NCBI RefSeq assembly: GCF_002895005.1
Contig: NZ_POWF01000001.1
Coordinates: 908,344 to 972,343 of the forward strand
Source of the DNA: Hanstruepera neustonica
GTDB taxonomy: Bacteria > Bacteroidota > Bacteroidia > Flavobacteriales > Flavobacteriaceae
Reading direction: 5' to 3'
DNA: 64,000 bases
The notes beneath the pieces are model-generated. The model was not told the DNA's origin and searched no databases. It saw only the letters and a list, made by a program, of their open reading frames with translations. Shown here one piece after another: positions 1 through 9,010 of the stretch. The translations under genes were made by a program, and so were the position numbers. Positions within the stretch are counted from its first letter, which is position 1, and each line of letters begins with the position of its first letter.

Positions 1-159
1 TCTGGTATTTAATCCAGCAACTTCATCTTCCAAATCACGAACTTCTAAAGGAAGTTCTCCACGAACGTTTCTAATTTCATCGATACGTGAATCGATAAGC
101 TGTAAATCGTATAAGGCTCTTAAGCGCTCTTCTACAGTTACTTCTTTCTTTTTTGCCAT
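1..159 (-). CDS. Zinc ribbon domain protein (COG1579-like), C-terminus beyond window
   Basis: The first 53 codons are present, beginning MAKKKEVTVEERL and then a charged helical stretch with LYDLQLIDSRIDEIRN. This is the long coiled-coil N-terminus of the flavobacterial C4-type zinc ribbon protein (COG1579); the Cys4 ribbon itself would lie past the left edge and cannot be seen. The family is thought to be a nucleic-acid-binding or regulatory protein, but its job is not settled. It sits 3 bp downstream of the Nif3-like gene on the same strand, a pairing common in Flavobacteriaceae, so the two are probably co-transcribed. The start is ATG. Identity rests on the N-terminal sequence and the neighbour only. 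Confidence 0.75.
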   Translation of the reverse strand, partial: MAKKKEVTVEERLRALYDLQLIDSRIDEIRNVRGELPLEVRDLEDEVAGLNTR

Positions 160-162
160 ACT

Positions 163-1257
163 TTAAAAATACTTAACAGGATTGGTATTAGTCCTTGATA
201 AAACGACTGCAAAATTAGTAATTTTTTTTGTAAGATAAGCTACTAAAAAGTTTTTTGTGAACTGCTCACTTTCGTAATGACCAATATCAGCCAAGATTAT
301 CTTGTTTTCTGCTTGGAAAAAGTCGTGATATTTTAAATCGGCCGTAATAAATATTTGAGCACCAGCACGTTTGGCTGCTGAAATAGCAAAGCTCCCAGAA
401 CCTCCTAAAACAGCAACTTTTTTAATAGGTTGTTCAGTAAGCGCAGAATGTCTAATGCAACCTGTTTTCATGATGCTTTTGAGTGATGTTAAAAAGTCTT
501 CGGCAGACATAGGATTGTTCAATTCACCAACCATACCCATTCCAATATTCTGATTGGTGTTTTCTAATGTAATAACTTCATAAGCAACTTCTTCGTAAGA
601 ATGATTTTTGAATAAGGCTTTCAAAACTTTTGATTCCAGGTGCTTGGCAAAAGTCACAGATATTTGTGTTTCGGGTTCTTGATGTTGTTGTAGTTTTTTT
701 CCTTTTGTAGGATTTGACTCGTCATTTCCTTTGTAGGTTCCTGTGCCATCAACATTAAAACTGCACTCATCATAATTTCCTATTCCACCAGCTCCAGCGT
801 CAAAAAGGGCTTGACGCAATAGCGCTGCTTCCTTAATAGGAGCATAGGTAGTTAATTTCTTGATGGTTTGCTGTTGTGGGATTAATATGTTACGATTTAT
901 TAAACCCAATTGCTCACAAATAATGCCATTGACACCTAACTTAGCATTATCCAATGCAGTATGTATAGCAAAAATGCTAACGTTGTTTTGAATAGCTTTA
1001 AGAACGGTGCGTTCGACGTAGTTACTACCAGTCAGTTTTTTTAAACCTTTGAAAATAATGGGATGAAAACTCACAATCAGATTGCAATTGTTGTCAATGG
1101 CTTCATCCACTACAGCTTCGAGCGTATCTAATGTCACCAAAACACCAGTTAATGGCTGGTTTGAATCTCCAACGAGTAAACCGGTATTGTCAAAATCTTC
1201 GGAATAGGCTTGTGGAGCTAATTTTTCTAAATGATTGATAACGTCTTGAATTATCAT
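163..1257 (-). CDS. Nif3-like dinuclear metal center protein (YqfO/GTP cyclohydrolase I type 2 homolog)
   Basis: A 364-residue Nif3/DUF34 family protein. Seen: the N-terminal APQAYSEDFDNTGLLVGD signature, the metal-site histidines in FHPIIFKGL and HTALDNAKLGVN, and the C-terminal DIGHYESEQF. The region between about residues 130 and 260 is the extra PII/CutA-like insert of the long (YqfO) form, which explains the length against about 250 residues for the short form. Family members form hexamers with a two-metal site; the physiological substrate is unsettled and GTP cyclohydrolase activity is only an annotation by homology. The frame is open upstream to 1326, but a -7 element (TATCTTTG) at 1279-1286 and the usual family N-terminus MIIQDVINHLEKLAP favour the ATG at 1257. 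It is co-directional with the zinc-ribbon gene. Confidence 0.93.
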   Translation of the reverse strand: MIIQDVINHLEKLAPQAYSEDFDNTGLLVGDSNQPLTGVLVTLDTLEAVVDEAIDNNCNLIVSFHPIIFKGLKKLTGSNYVERTVLKAIQNNVSIFAIHTALDNAKLGVNGIICEQLGLINRNILIPQQQTIKKLTTYAPIKEAALLRQALFDAGAGGIGNYDECSFNVDGTGTYKGNDESNPTKGKKLQQHQEPETQISVTFAKHLESKVLKALFKNHSYEEVAYEVITLENTNQNIGMGMVGELNNPMSAEDFLTSLKSIMKTGCIRHSALTEQPIKKVAVLGGSGSFAISAAKRAGAQIFITADLKYHDFFQAENKIILADIGHYESEQFTKNFLVAYLTKKITNFAVVLSRTNTNPVKYF

Positions 1258-1278
1258 ATATCTTGAATTGATTTGAAA

Positions 1279-1286
1279 CAAAGATA
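1279..1286 (-). promoter_or_regulatory. Bacteroidota -7 promoter element before the Nif3-like gene
   Basis: On the minus strand this reads TATCTTTG, a full match to TAnnTTTG. It ends 22 bp before the ATG at 1257 and lies inside the longer open frame, so it argues for the shorter protein. A TTG occurs 15 bp upstream, slightly closer than the usual 17-23 bp, so the -33 half is weak. Confidence 0.5.
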
Positions 1287-1387
1287 AAATTTTTTCAACC
1301 ACAAGATTAAAAGTCTCACTCTTCATATCAACCCAATTACAAAAAATAATCTTTACTTTGTTTTTAAATCGAACGCGTATTTACCGA

Positions 1388-2395
1388 ATGAAATTTTTAA
1401 GAATCATATTGTTTCCTGTTGTCCCATTTTACTTTGTTGTGACTTGGTTGCGGAACAAGTTTTATGATTGGGGCTTAAAGGAATCGAAATCTTATGATTT
1501 TCCAGTAGTTTGCGTGGGTAACTTAAGTACTGGCGGCACTGGAAAGACACCTATGGTTGAGTATTTAATCAGGCTGTTAAAAGATGATTATGTGTTGGCT
1601 ACGTTGAGTAGAGGCTATAAACGGGAGACCAAGGGATTTGTTTTGGCTTCTGAAGCTGAAACAGCCAATACAATAGGAGATGAACCTTTTCAGTTTTATT
1701 ATAAGTATCAAGATCAGGTACATGTGGCTGTTGATGAGAATAGGCAAGAGGGTATTACGATATTGAGGCAGCTTGAAAATAAGCCTAATTTGATTATTCT
1801 GGATGATGCTTTTCAGCATCGAAAAGTCAAAGCAAGCGTCAATATCTTGCTGACAGCTTATAACAACCTTTATACTGATGATATTGTTTTACCTTCAGGT
1901 GATTTAAGGGAACCGAGATCAGGAGCAAAACGTGCGCAAATGATTGTCGTTACTAAATGTCCGGATTCAATTACTAAAGCTGTAAGGCAGCAGATAATTT
2001 CAAGAATTAATCCTAAAAGTCATCAAACCGTTTATTTTAGTTCTATTATGTATTCAGACACGGTTTGTAGTGCAACAGAATCCAAACCGCTTTCTCAAGT
2101 GGATAATTTTACCTTGGTAACAGGTATTGCGAATCCGAAACCATTATTAGAGTTTTTAGATAACCAAGGTAAAACTTATGAACACATTGGTTTTAAGGAT
2201 CATTATAATTTTACTGAAGAGGATATCAAAAAACTTCAGGAAAAAGAACAGATATTAACAACTGAAAAAGATTACATGCGTTTGATGAACCATGAATCAT
2301 TGATCAATAAGTTATATTACTTACCCATAGAGACCAAAGTGCACAATTCTGGAAGCTTTAACAAGCGAATTAAGGAATTGATAGAAATGTCTTAA
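1388..2395 (+). CDS. lpxK: Tetraacyldisaccharide 4'-kinase
   Basis: LpxK phosphorylates the 4' position of the tetraacyldisaccharide 1-phosphate precursor of lipid A at the inner membrane. The 335-residue protein has an N-terminal hydrophobic anchor (FLRIILFPVVPFYFVVTWL), a P-loop GNLSTGGTGKTPMVEYL at about residues 45-61, and the family motifs LSRGYKRETKGF, GDEPFQFYYK and LDDAFQHRKV. The chosen ATG at 1388 gives the standard MKFLRIILFP start; an upstream in-frame extension to 1358 adds ten residues not expected in the family. It stands alone on the plus strand and its last 4 bp overlap the convergent histidine kinase gene. Confidence 0.95.
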   Translation: MKFLRIILFPVVPFYFVVTWLRNKFYDWGLKESKSYDFPVVCVGNLSTGGTGKTPMVEYLIRLLKDDYVLATLSRGYKRETKGFVLASEAETANTIGDEPFQFYYKYQDQVHVAVDENRQEGITILRQLENKPNLIILDDAFQHRKVKASVNILLTAYNNLYTDDIVLPSGDLREPRSGAKRAQMIVVTKCPDSITKAVRQQIISRINPKSHQTVYFSSIMYSDTVCSATESKPLSQVDNFTLVTGIANPKPLLEFLDNQGKTYEHIGFKDHYNFTEEDIKKLQEKEQILTTEKDYMRLMNHESLINKLYYLPIETKVHNSGSFNKRIKELIEMS

Positions 2396-4617
2396 GCGGA
2401 TTCGGTTTTACCTCCAATAAGAGCCTCGTAGAGTTTTTTCTCGAAATCTTCTTGCTTAAACGGTTTAGAGATGATATCGGTAAATCCGGCCTCTTCAAAT
2501 TCATGCATTTTGTCTTCAAGAGTCACAGCAGTTAAGGCAAAAATAGTAATGGTTTTATCGAATCCACGGATTAGTTTAGTAGCTTCAAGACCGCTTATTC
2601 CAGGCATATGAATATCCATTAAAATGACATCGTATGTTGTTTCTTTGGCTTTGCTAACTGCTTCTTCACCATTGTCAACGATTTCACAATTAAGCTTCAT
2701 TTTATTCAAAATCTTTTTAGTAATCATTTGATTGATTTTGTTGTCTTCAACTACTAATATTTTGATATTGCTTAATTCCAATTCGTCTATTTTATCGAAA
2801 TACTCGGTTTTTTGTGGCTTGGCAACTGCTTCAGCGTATTTTAGAGGTAATTCAAAAGTGAATTTAGAACCTTTGCCTAATTCACTGTCAAGATATATCT
2901 TTCCTTTAAGGATTTCAATCAATCCTTTTACAATTGATAAACCTAAACCAGTACCGCCATATTTCCTATTTATTTGAATGGATCCTTGAGCAAAGCTTTC
3001 AAATAGCATTTCTTGCTTTTCCTTGCTTATCCCGATACCATTATCTTCAATCTCAAAACGGAGGACATAATTATCATCTTCCTGTTGCAACTTATTTACT
3101 CTAACCCAAATGTCACCATCTTTAGTAAATTTAATGGAATTACCGATAAGGTTAATTAAAATTTGAGAAATTTTAAGCTGGTCCGCATTAAATGTTTCGG
3201 GCAAGCCACTTTCGTATTCAAAATGCATTTGAATATTGTTGTCCAATGCCGAATTGTTCAAGGCAGCAATGACATTTGTGATTTTCTTCTTCAGATTGAA
3301 GTTTTCAGGTTCAATATCCACTTTATTGGCTTCAATTTTATTGATTTGAAGGATATCATTAATAAAAGTTAATAGATATTCGCCAGAGAATTTTAATGAC
3401 TTTAAATGTTGAATTTGGTTTGGTTTTGGGTCTTCATCTAGTAACATATTAGTTAAGCCTGTCACAGCATATAGCGGAGTCCGTAATTCATGTGTTACTG
3501 TTGACAAGAAATTGGCTTTGGTTTTAGAGGCTAATTCAGCCTTTTCTTTAGCAATGATTAATTCGCCATTTTTCTTGTGCAACATATTGTTGGTCTTCAA
3601 CCTAATATTGTTGTTTTTGTACAAAGAAAGTGTCAAAAGCGATAAAATGGTAATTAAAGCTATACTTAAAATGGTCGTTAACTGACTCAAACTATTGGCT
3701 TCTATCTGTTCCTCCAAATCGGCTTCTTGTTGTTTTTGTAACTCGATTTGATTATTCATCATGACTTGCATGCGCTTTTCAGGAGACAAATTTTCACGCT
3801 TTATCTCCAATAAGGAGTCAGATAGTTTCATATGCTTTTTTAAGTAGTCATTGGAATCCTTATAGTTTCCAGTTATCTGGTAAATATCAGATAAGACTAA
3901 ATAGCCATTAGATAAAACGGCATTGAAATCATAATCTTGAGCTATTTTAAGTCCATCAAAGACCATTTTAAGACCTGTATCGTTTTGGCCTAATTTAACA
4001 AGGGTATAACCATTATAGATCAAGGCGCTACTCTTTATTTTACTTAAATCGTAACGATTTGCCAATGAAACTGATTTTTCCAATAAGTTTTTGGCTTTTT
4101 GATTATTTCCAAGTTCTAAATGTGTTTGCCCTTCTAAGAACAAGACTTCTGCAACAAATTCATTCAAGCCTTCTTGTTCGAAAAGTGATTGTGAAGAAAT
4201 ATAAAAATCCAAGGCCTTTTGAAAATCTCTTTTACTGAAATAAACATTGCCAAGAACTTTGTAAGTCTCAGCTAAATTAATATCATCTTTGGCTAATCGT
4301 TGAATTTCGGTAGCTTTAATTAGATTAACTAAAGCTTTTTTAGGTTCTTCAATAATATATTGAAGTTTCCCAATTTTGGAGTAAATGATACCAGTGCTTT
4401 TTTTATTATCTATTTGTTCAGCCAATATCAAAGCATCTTCAAGCTTCTTTTCAGCTTCAAAATAATCACTGTTTTCTATGTCTTTTTGTGCCTGATCAAC
4501 CTTGTAATCAATGTTGTTTTGAATCATTTCCGGGTCATCACTAATACTAGTTTGTGATAGCACACTGATACTAAACATCATTATAATAGCACTTATATAC
4601 TTAGTAATCTGGGACAT
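2392..4617 (-). CDS. TPR-containing hybrid sensor histidine kinase/response regulator
   Basis: A 741-residue hybrid two-component protein. Order: signal sequence (MSQITKYISAIIMMFSISVLSQ), TPR-like helical repeats over roughly residues 30-270 that would be periplasmic, a membrane segment near residue 320 (LTTILSIALITILSLLTLSL), a HisKA dimerisation domain with THELRTPL (phospho-acceptor His about 376), a HATPase with NLIGNSIKFT, DNGIGI and GTGLGLSIVKGL, and a C-terminal receiver with VVEDNKINQ and MDIHMPG (Asp about 668). Periplasmic TPRs suggest it senses a protein or peptide, but the ligand is unknown. There is no output DNA-binding domain and no partner regulator next door, so phosphate may pass to a protein elsewhere. 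The ATG at 4617 is preferred over a TTG at 4641 because a -7 element lies at 4639-4646. Confidence 0.93.
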   Translation of the reverse strand: MSQITKYISAIIMMFSISVLSQTSISDDPEMIQNNIDYKVDQAQKDIENSDYFEAEKKLEDALILAEQIDNKKSTGIIYSKIGKLQYIIEEPKKALVNLIKATEIQRLAKDDINLAETYKVLGNVYFSKRDFQKALDFYISSQSLFEQEGLNEFVAEVLFLEGQTHLELGNNQKAKNLLEKSVSLANRYDLSKIKSSALIYNGYTLVKLGQNDTGLKMVFDGLKIAQDYDFNAVLSNGYLVLSDIYQITGNYKDSNDYLKKHMKLSDSLLEIKRENLSPEKRMQVMMNNQIELQKQQEADLEEQIEANSLSQLTTILSIALITILSLLTLSLYKNNNIRLKTNNMLHKKNGELIIAKEKAELASKTKANFLSTVTHELRTPLYAVTGLTNMLLDEDPKPNQIQHLKSLKFSGEYLLTFINDILQINKIEANKVDIEPENFNLKKKITNVIAALNNSALDNNIQMHFEYESGLPETFNADQLKISQILINLIGNSIKFTKDGDIWVRVNKLQQEDDNYVLRFEIEDNGIGISKEKQEMLFESFAQGSIQINRKYGGTGLGLSIVKGLIEILKGKIYLDSELGKGSKFTFELPLKYAEAVAKPQKTEYFDKIDELELSNIKILVVEDNKINQMITKKILNKMKLNCEIVDNGEEAVSKAKETTYDVILMDIHMPGISGLEATKLIRGFDKTITIFALTAVTLEDKMHEFEEAGFTDIISKPFKQEDFEKKLYEALIGGKTESA

Positions 4618-4638
4618 TTTTTCTATTACTATTATCGA

Positions 4639-4646
4639 CAAATATA
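4639..4646 (-). promoter_or_regulatory. -7 promoter element before the histidine kinase
   Basis: The minus strand reads TATATTTG (TAnnTTTG), 22 bp before the ATG at 4617 and just beyond the stop codon of gap. It suggests the kinase has its own promoter in addition to any read-through from lipA-gap, and it supports the later start. Confidence 0.45.
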
Positions 4647-4647
4647 A

Positions 4648-5664
4648 TTATTTATTCGATAAAAGTGACATTTTTATCGATAAATTGCAAATTAAATCAA
4701 TAATTCTTTGCGAATATCCAGTTTCATTATCATACCAGCCTATGATTTTTACCATATTTCCGATTACTGAAGTCATTTGTGAATCCAAAATGCAAGAATG
4801 GGTGTTTCCAACAATATCAATGGATACTATAGGGTCTTCGGTATACGCTAATATATTTTTTAAATAAGTATTTGAAGCATCTTTAAACGCTTGATTTATA
4901 GTGTCTATTGAAGCTTCTTTTTTAACATTAAACGTGATGTCAGTTAAAGATCCATTGGCTACAGGTACTCTAATGCCGCAACCTCCAATAACTTCTGAAA
5001 GATCCGGAAATATCTTTGTGAGTGCTTTGGCAGCTCCGGTTGTTGTTGGAACTATGGATTGACCAGCTGCACGAGCACGTCTTAAATCTTTATGCGGTTG
5101 ATCGTGTAAACTTTGGTCTGTAGTATAGGAATGAACAGTTGTTATATAAGCTTGTTTTACACCACAAAGTTTGTTGATGACATCAATCATAGGAGCAGCA
5201 TTGTTGGTGGTACAAGATGCATTGGACAAGATTTGTTCCGTTCCATTAATAATCTGGTCATTTACACCCATTACAATGGTTTTAATGTCATCTTCCAGCG
5301 GAGGGACACTCAATATAACGCGTTTTGCACCATTTTGAATATGAAAATCCAAAATTTCAGACGTTTTAAATTTCCCAGTTGATTCTACTACAAAATCTAC
5401 GTTTAAAGAGGACCAATCAATATCTTTAGGATGATTATGGTTCGAAAGAACTATCTTTTTGCCTTCGACAATAATATGGTTTGTGCCATATGAGATATCA
5501 TGATTAAAAATACCATGAATACTATCATACTTCAACAAATGGCTCAAGGTTTTGGAATCAGCTAGATCGTTTACAGCAACAATTTCAATATTATCGTTGT
5601 TATGTAATAATCTGAAAAGTCTACGGCCAATTCTGCCAAAACCGTTTATGCCAACACGTACCAT
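4648..5664 (-). CDS. gap: Glyceraldehyde-3-phosphate dehydrogenase, type I
   Basis: GAPDH oxidises and phosphorylates glyceraldehyde 3-phosphate to 1,3-bisphosphoglycerate with NAD(P)+. The 338-residue sequence has the Rossmann start RVGINGFGRIGRRLFR, the catalytic SNASCTTNNAAP motif (Cys about 151), TVHSYTTDQSLHD, the RRARAA substrate motif, and the C-terminal WYDNETGYSQR. Length fits the family. It starts 2 bp after lipA ends on the same strand, so the two are probably co-transcribed. Flavobacteria often have more than one GAPDH; which direction this one serves cannot be told from sequence. Confidence 0.96.
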   Translation of the reverse strand: MVRVGINGFGRIGRRLFRLLHNNDNIEIVAVNDLADSKTLSHLLKYDSIHGIFNHDISYGTNHIIVEGKKIVLSNHNHPKDIDWSSLNVDFVVESTGKFKTSEILDFHIQNGAKRVILSVPPLEDDIKTIVMGVNDQIINGTEQILSNASCTTNNAAPMIDVINKLCGVKQAYITTVHSYTTDQSLHDQPHKDLRRARAAGQSIVPTTTGAAKALTKIFPDLSEVIGGCGIRVPVANGSLTDITFNVKKEASIDTINQAFKDASNTYLKNILAYTEDPIVSIDIVGNTHSCILDSQMTSVIGNMVKIIGWYDNETGYSQRIIDLICNLSIKMSLLSNK

Positions 5665-5666
5665 TG

Positions 5667-6545
5667 CTAGTTAATGTGCTTTTGAGCTTTATATGAAGAA
5701 CGTACTAAAGCACTACTTTCAACATGTCTAAAACCTAAATCTAAACCAATTTGTTTGTATTCTTCAAACTGATCAGGCATGATAAATCGTTTGACAGGTA
5801 AGTGTTTTTTACTTGGCTGTAAATACTGTCCAATGGTCACGACATCCACATCATGTTCCTTTAGATCGTGGAGTGTTTCGATGACTTCTTCTCTCGTTTC
5901 ACCAAGACCTAACATAATGCCTGATTTTGTGCGTCTTTGTCCTTGTTGCTTTAAGTACTTTAAAACACCCAAGCTGCGATCGTATTTTGCTTGAATTCGA
6001 ACCTCTCTCGTCAGTCTACGGACTGTTTCAATGTTATGGGATACGACTTCAGGTGCTACTTCAATGATTCTGTCTATATGTTGTTCAATACCCTGAAAAT
6101 CTGGAATTAGTGTTTCTAGGGTAGTTTCAGGATTCATTCGTCTCACTGCTTTCACAGTTTCGGCCCACATAATACTACCCATATCTTTTAAATCATCACG
6201 ATCCACACTGGTTAAAACAGCATGTTTAATTTTCATAATTTTAATGGATCGTGCCACTTTTTCTGGTTCATCCCAATCAACAGATTCAGGTCTACCAGTT
6301 TTAACACCACAAAAACCACAAGAACGCGTACAAACATTACCCAATATCATAAATGTTGCTGTGCCTTCACCCCAACATTCACCCATATTTGGGCAACTAC
6401 CGGAAGTACAGATGGTGTTCAGTTTATATTTGTCAACCAATCCACGTAGTTCGGTATACTTTTTACCTGTTGGTAGCTTAACACGAAGCCATTTGGGCTT
6501 GGGTTCTCGACCAGGAAGTATGTTTGAATCAATTTTAGATTCCAT
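5667..6545 (-). CDS. lipA: Lipoyl synthase (radical SAM)
   Basis: LipA inserts two sulfur atoms into protein-bound octanoyl groups to make lipoate for the 2-oxoacid dehydrogenases and the glycine cleavage H protein. The 292-residue product has the auxiliary cluster cysteines [12 protein letters not shown] (C46, C51, C57) and the radical [11 protein letters not shown] (C72, C76, C79), plus the C-terminal [14 protein letters not shown], where the RSSY motif ends the family. The ATG at 6545 follows a -7 element at 6564-6571 by 18 bp; the seven extra codons upstream are not expected. The glycine decarboxylase gene gcvP at about 21-24 kb belongs to one of the lipoate-dependent complexes. Confidence 0.96.
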   Translation of the reverse strand: MESKIDSNILPGREPKPKWLRVKLPTGKKYTELRGLVDKYKLNTICTSGSCPNMGECWGEGTATFMILGNVCTRSCGFCGVKTGRPESVDWDEPEKVARSIKIMKIKHAVLTSVDRDDLKDMGSIMWAETVKAVRRMNPETTLETLIPDFQGIEQHIDRIIEVAPEVVSHNIETVRRLTREVRIQAKYDRSLGVLKYLKQQGQRRTKSGIMLGLGETREEVIETLHDLKEHDVDVVTIGQYLQPSKKHLPVKRFIMPDQFEEYKQIGLDLGFRHVESSALVRSSYKAQKHIN

Positions 6546-6563
6546 AAGTGTATTTTTCTTGTG

Positions 6564-6571
6564 CAAAGATA
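6564..6571 (-). promoter_or_regulatory. -7 promoter element before lipA
   Basis: The minus strand reads TATCTTTG, a full TAnnTTTG match, 18 bp before the lipA ATG at 6545. No TTG is seen at the usual -33 distance, so only the -7 half is supported. Confidence 0.45.
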
Positions 6572-6605
6572 TGAAGTTAAGTTGTAAGCGTGAAGTTAAA
6601 TTGCT

Positions 6606-7343
6606 TTAGGGGATAATTTTGAAGATATGCTTTTCAACAATTTTAAACTTTCTGTCAATATGTTTTTTACCTTCTTTATATTCAGCCCCCCATTTATTTT
6701 GAATATTTATTTTGCTAAGACGATTCATATAGTCAAAGTGTTTTTTATATAAATATTTTTTTCCTAAATATTTAAAGTGTAATAGTTTGAATTCAATAAG
6801 AAAATCTTCTGCTTTTTTATCATAAAATTCAGGTGAACATGAATGAGCACCGTAGTCATAATTAATGTGTTTGACCTTTTTGGGATTGAAAATTATGGTT
6901 TTGTCAAAACGATAATTCCTTAGACCATGTTTTACTTGGTCTAATAAAGAAACCTTGTTGTTTTTTGGAAACTTTTTGGAGAACATTTCATAGCCTACGA
7001 CACTACAAATGGCAGGTCTGTACTTTTCCAATAGTTTCAATGAATTATCCATATCTTGAGAATACAGAAATTCATCCATATCACAAACAATAACATAATC
7101 GGCATCACTGTTTTTCCAACAGTTGTTTCTGATTTCAGTTAGGATATCTTCTCGATAAGAATTTTCAGCACCAAAGTTTTTTATTTTAACATTAGGATAT
7201 TCCTTTTTTACGATTTCAATAGAATTATCCGTGCTGTTATTATTTAAAATGGTTATATCGGAACAAAATTTAGAATAATAGTTAATGGTATGTCTAATCA
7301 TTAATGATTCATTAAAACATAAAATGAATGCGCTAATTTTCAT
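6606..7343 (-). CDS. Glycosyltransferase family 2-like protein
   Basis: A 245-residue soluble protein of the Glyco_tranf_2_4 type. The N-terminus KISAFILCFNESLMIRHTI is the nucleotide-sugar-binding fold, NNNSTDNSIEIV follows the usual second strand, and VCDMDEFLYS near residue 90 supplies the DxD metal motif. No membrane segment is visible. Acceptor and donor cannot be inferred. It starts 2 bp after the ECF sigma gene and forms a tight minus-strand run with it and the membrane glycosyltransferase upstream. Close relatives are often annotated as glycosyltransferases acting on surface glycans. Confidence 0.8.
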   Translation of the reverse strand: MKISAFILCFNESLMIRHTINYYSKFCSDITILNNNSTDNSIEIVKKEYPNVKIKNFGAENSYREDILTEIRNNCWKNSDADYVIVCDMDEFLYSQDMDNSLKLLEKYRPAICSVVGYEMFSKKFPKNNKVSLLDQVKHGLRNYRFDKTIIFNPKKVKHINYDYGAHSCSPEFYDKKAEDFLIEFKLLHFKYLGKKYLYKKHFDYMNRLSKINIQNKWGAEYKEGKKHIDRKFKIVEKHIFKIIP

Positions 7344-7345
7344 AG

Positions 7346-7900
7346 TTAGTGGTTGTTTTTCTTAATAATTTCAGACAATAGTTTTTTGGCGCGAAGGAGC
7401 TTTACTTTAACGTTGTTTATGGGTTCATCTAATTTATGTGAAATCTCTTTATAGCTCAATTCCTGAAAGTATCTTAAATTAATGACTTCTTGATAATGGG
7501 GTTTCAATTTTTTGATATCACGAAGCAATTTAGCCAAATTTTGATCCGTGATAAGCTTGTCTTCAGGAGAAGGTGACTCATCCAGTACGTCGTAATACTC
7601 ATCGTCGTGCGTATCAGTGATACTTTGTGAAATGGAATTCTTTTCCTTTCTAACTAAATCTATATGAATGTTTTTTGAGATGGTAATAAGCCAGGTCTTA
7701 AACTTATAATCGCTATTGTAAGTATGAATCTTGTCAAAGGCTTTTGAAAACGCTTGAATAGTGATATCTTCAGCATCATTTTCATTTTGTGTTCGCTTTA
7801 ATTGAAATCCGTAAACATCGTCCCAAAATGTATCCAACAAAAAGTTAAATGCTTTTTGGTTATTTTGTTTGGCTTGGTTTATGGCTTCTTCTATTTCCAA
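7346..7900 (-). CDS. ECF-type RNA polymerase sigma factor
   Basis: A 184-residue sigma-70 family protein. Region 2 is seen as NDAEDITIQAFSKAFDKI and FKTWLITISKNIHIDLVRK, and region 4 as LKPHYQEVINLRYFQELSY followed by the helix-turn-helix KEISHKLDEPINNVKVKLLRAKKLL. The frame begins with TTG at 7900 inside the end of the upstream glycosyltransferase gene (10 bp overlap); there is no ATG in a sensible place, so TTG is probably genuine. No anti-sigma gene is adjacent, unlike the two other ECF genes in the window. Its placement between two glycosyltransferases suggests a link with surface glycan synthesis; that is inference. Confidence 0.9.
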   Translation of the reverse strand: MEIEEAINQAKQNNQKAFNFLLDTFWDDVYGFQLKRTQNENDAEDITIQAFSKAFDKIHTYNSDYKFKTWLITISKNIHIDLVRKEKNSISQSITDTHDDEYYDVLDESPSPEDKLITDQNLAKLLRDIKKLKPHYQEVINLRYFQELSYKEISHKLDEPINNVKVKLLRAKKLLSEIIKKNNH

Positions 7901-9000
7901 TGTTTTGGTTTTGAGAAAAGATTGGATATAAATATAGTTAATTGCATGGCAACTAGAAAGAAATCCAAAATAGGAATTAGTAATATAAGATCAGTTTCCT
8001 GAAGTTTTTTTGTAGCGTTAAAGAATGTAATGTATTGAATCAAAAACCTAAAGGCTATCAACGCTACAACTATTTTCCATTGAAATAAAAATATTAGCAG
8101 GGTCAGTGCAAGCAACCAAAAGCTTGCTTGTGACATGTAGTAAAGTGATAATACGATTTTATGTGTGGTCTTGTAATACTTGGCAGTGGTGATATGTCTT
8201 TTTTTCTGGACAATCCAACTACTAAAGGTCTTTTTTGGAACTGATACTGTAAAACTTTCAGGTGTTAAACTTATTGCCGTGTTTTTTGCATTTGCAACCT
8301 GATTAACGAACAAATCATCATCACCAGATTTGATGTGCATATGAGTCATAAAACCATTTGCGTTAAAAAAGGTCTCTTTGGTATAGGCTAAATTTCTCCC
8401 TACTCCCATATAAGGTAATCCCATTTTGGCAAATGAAATATACTGCATGGCTGTTAAAACAGTTTCAAATCTAATTAGCTTATTAAGAAAGGAGTTTTTG
8501 ATTTTTTTGTAAGCCCCATAACCTAACACAATAGTTTTTCCTTTGTCAAAGTGCGAACACATTTCTTTAATCCAATACTGTGATTTAGGTTCACAATCGG
8601 CATCAGTAAAAAGGAGATACTGATGTTTGGCTGCTTTAATCCCTAAAGTCAGGGCATATTTTTTGTTGGCCCAAAAGGCTTCATTGTTTTTGACATCAAC
8701 AATTTTTATATTGTTGTGTTTAAGGGCAAAATCTTCCATGACTAATAATGTATCATCATATGATGCATCATTAATCAACACAATTTCGAACTCTGGATAG
8801 TCTTGATTGATGATTGATGGGAGAAATTTCCTTAAGTTTTCTTCTTCATTCTTGGCACAAAGAATAACAGAAACCTTCACGTTTTCTTTTGATAGTGTTT
8901 CTTGCTTATAGAAGGCTATTTTACCAAAAACAAAAATGAAGTAGAATAATTGAAAGCAAACAAATAATACAAACGTGTAAAAAAGTATGCTTAACACCAA
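7891..9000 (-). CDS. Membrane glycosyltransferase, family 2
   Basis: A 369-residue processive-type GT2. An N-terminal membrane helix (LSILFYTFVLFVCFQLFYFIF) precedes the catalytic domain VSVILCAKNEEENLRKFLPS, with LINDASYDDT, the DADCEP metal motif, KSGDDDLFVNQ, and the QXXRW-like QKKRH. Three or so C-terminal membrane segments follow (ALTLLIFLFQWKIVVALIAF and others). Such proteins build surface polysaccharide or glycolipid at the inner membrane; the product is unknown. The frame opens with adjacent TTG (9000) and GTG (8997) codons; either could initiate. It is first of a three-gene run with the sigma factor and a second glycosyltransferase. Confidence 0.88.
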   Translation of the reverse strand: MVLSILFYTFVLFVCFQLFYFIFVFGKIAFYKQETLSKENVKVSVILCAKNEEENLRKFLPSIINQDYPEFEIVLINDASYDDTLLVMEDFALKHNNIKIVDVKNNEAFWANKKYALTLGIKAAKHQYLLFTDADCEPKSQYWIKEMCSHFDKGKTIVLGYGAYKKIKNSFLNKLIRFETVLTAMQYISFAKMGLPYMGVGRNLAYTKETFFNANGFMTHMHIKSGDDDLFVNQVANAKNTAISLTPESFTVSVPKKTFSSWIVQKKRHITTAKYYKTTHKIVLSLYYMSQASFWLLALTLLIFLFQWKIVVALIAFRFLIQYITFFNATKKLQETDLILLIPILDFFLVAMQLTIFISNLFSKPKHWK

Positions 9001-9010
9001 AGGTTATTGT

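Noticed and set aside
371-553. Plus-strand open frame of 60 codons inside the Nif3-like gene
   Set aside because: It lies fully antisense to a conserved gene, has no family resemblance and no promoter; the same reasoning removes the other short frames opposite gcvP, purK, valS and the A2M gene.
4654-4680. Hairpin CGATAAAA / TTTTATCG near the 3' end of gap as a terminator
   Set aside because: It lies inside the last codons of gap and is not followed by a run of Ts on the minus strand.
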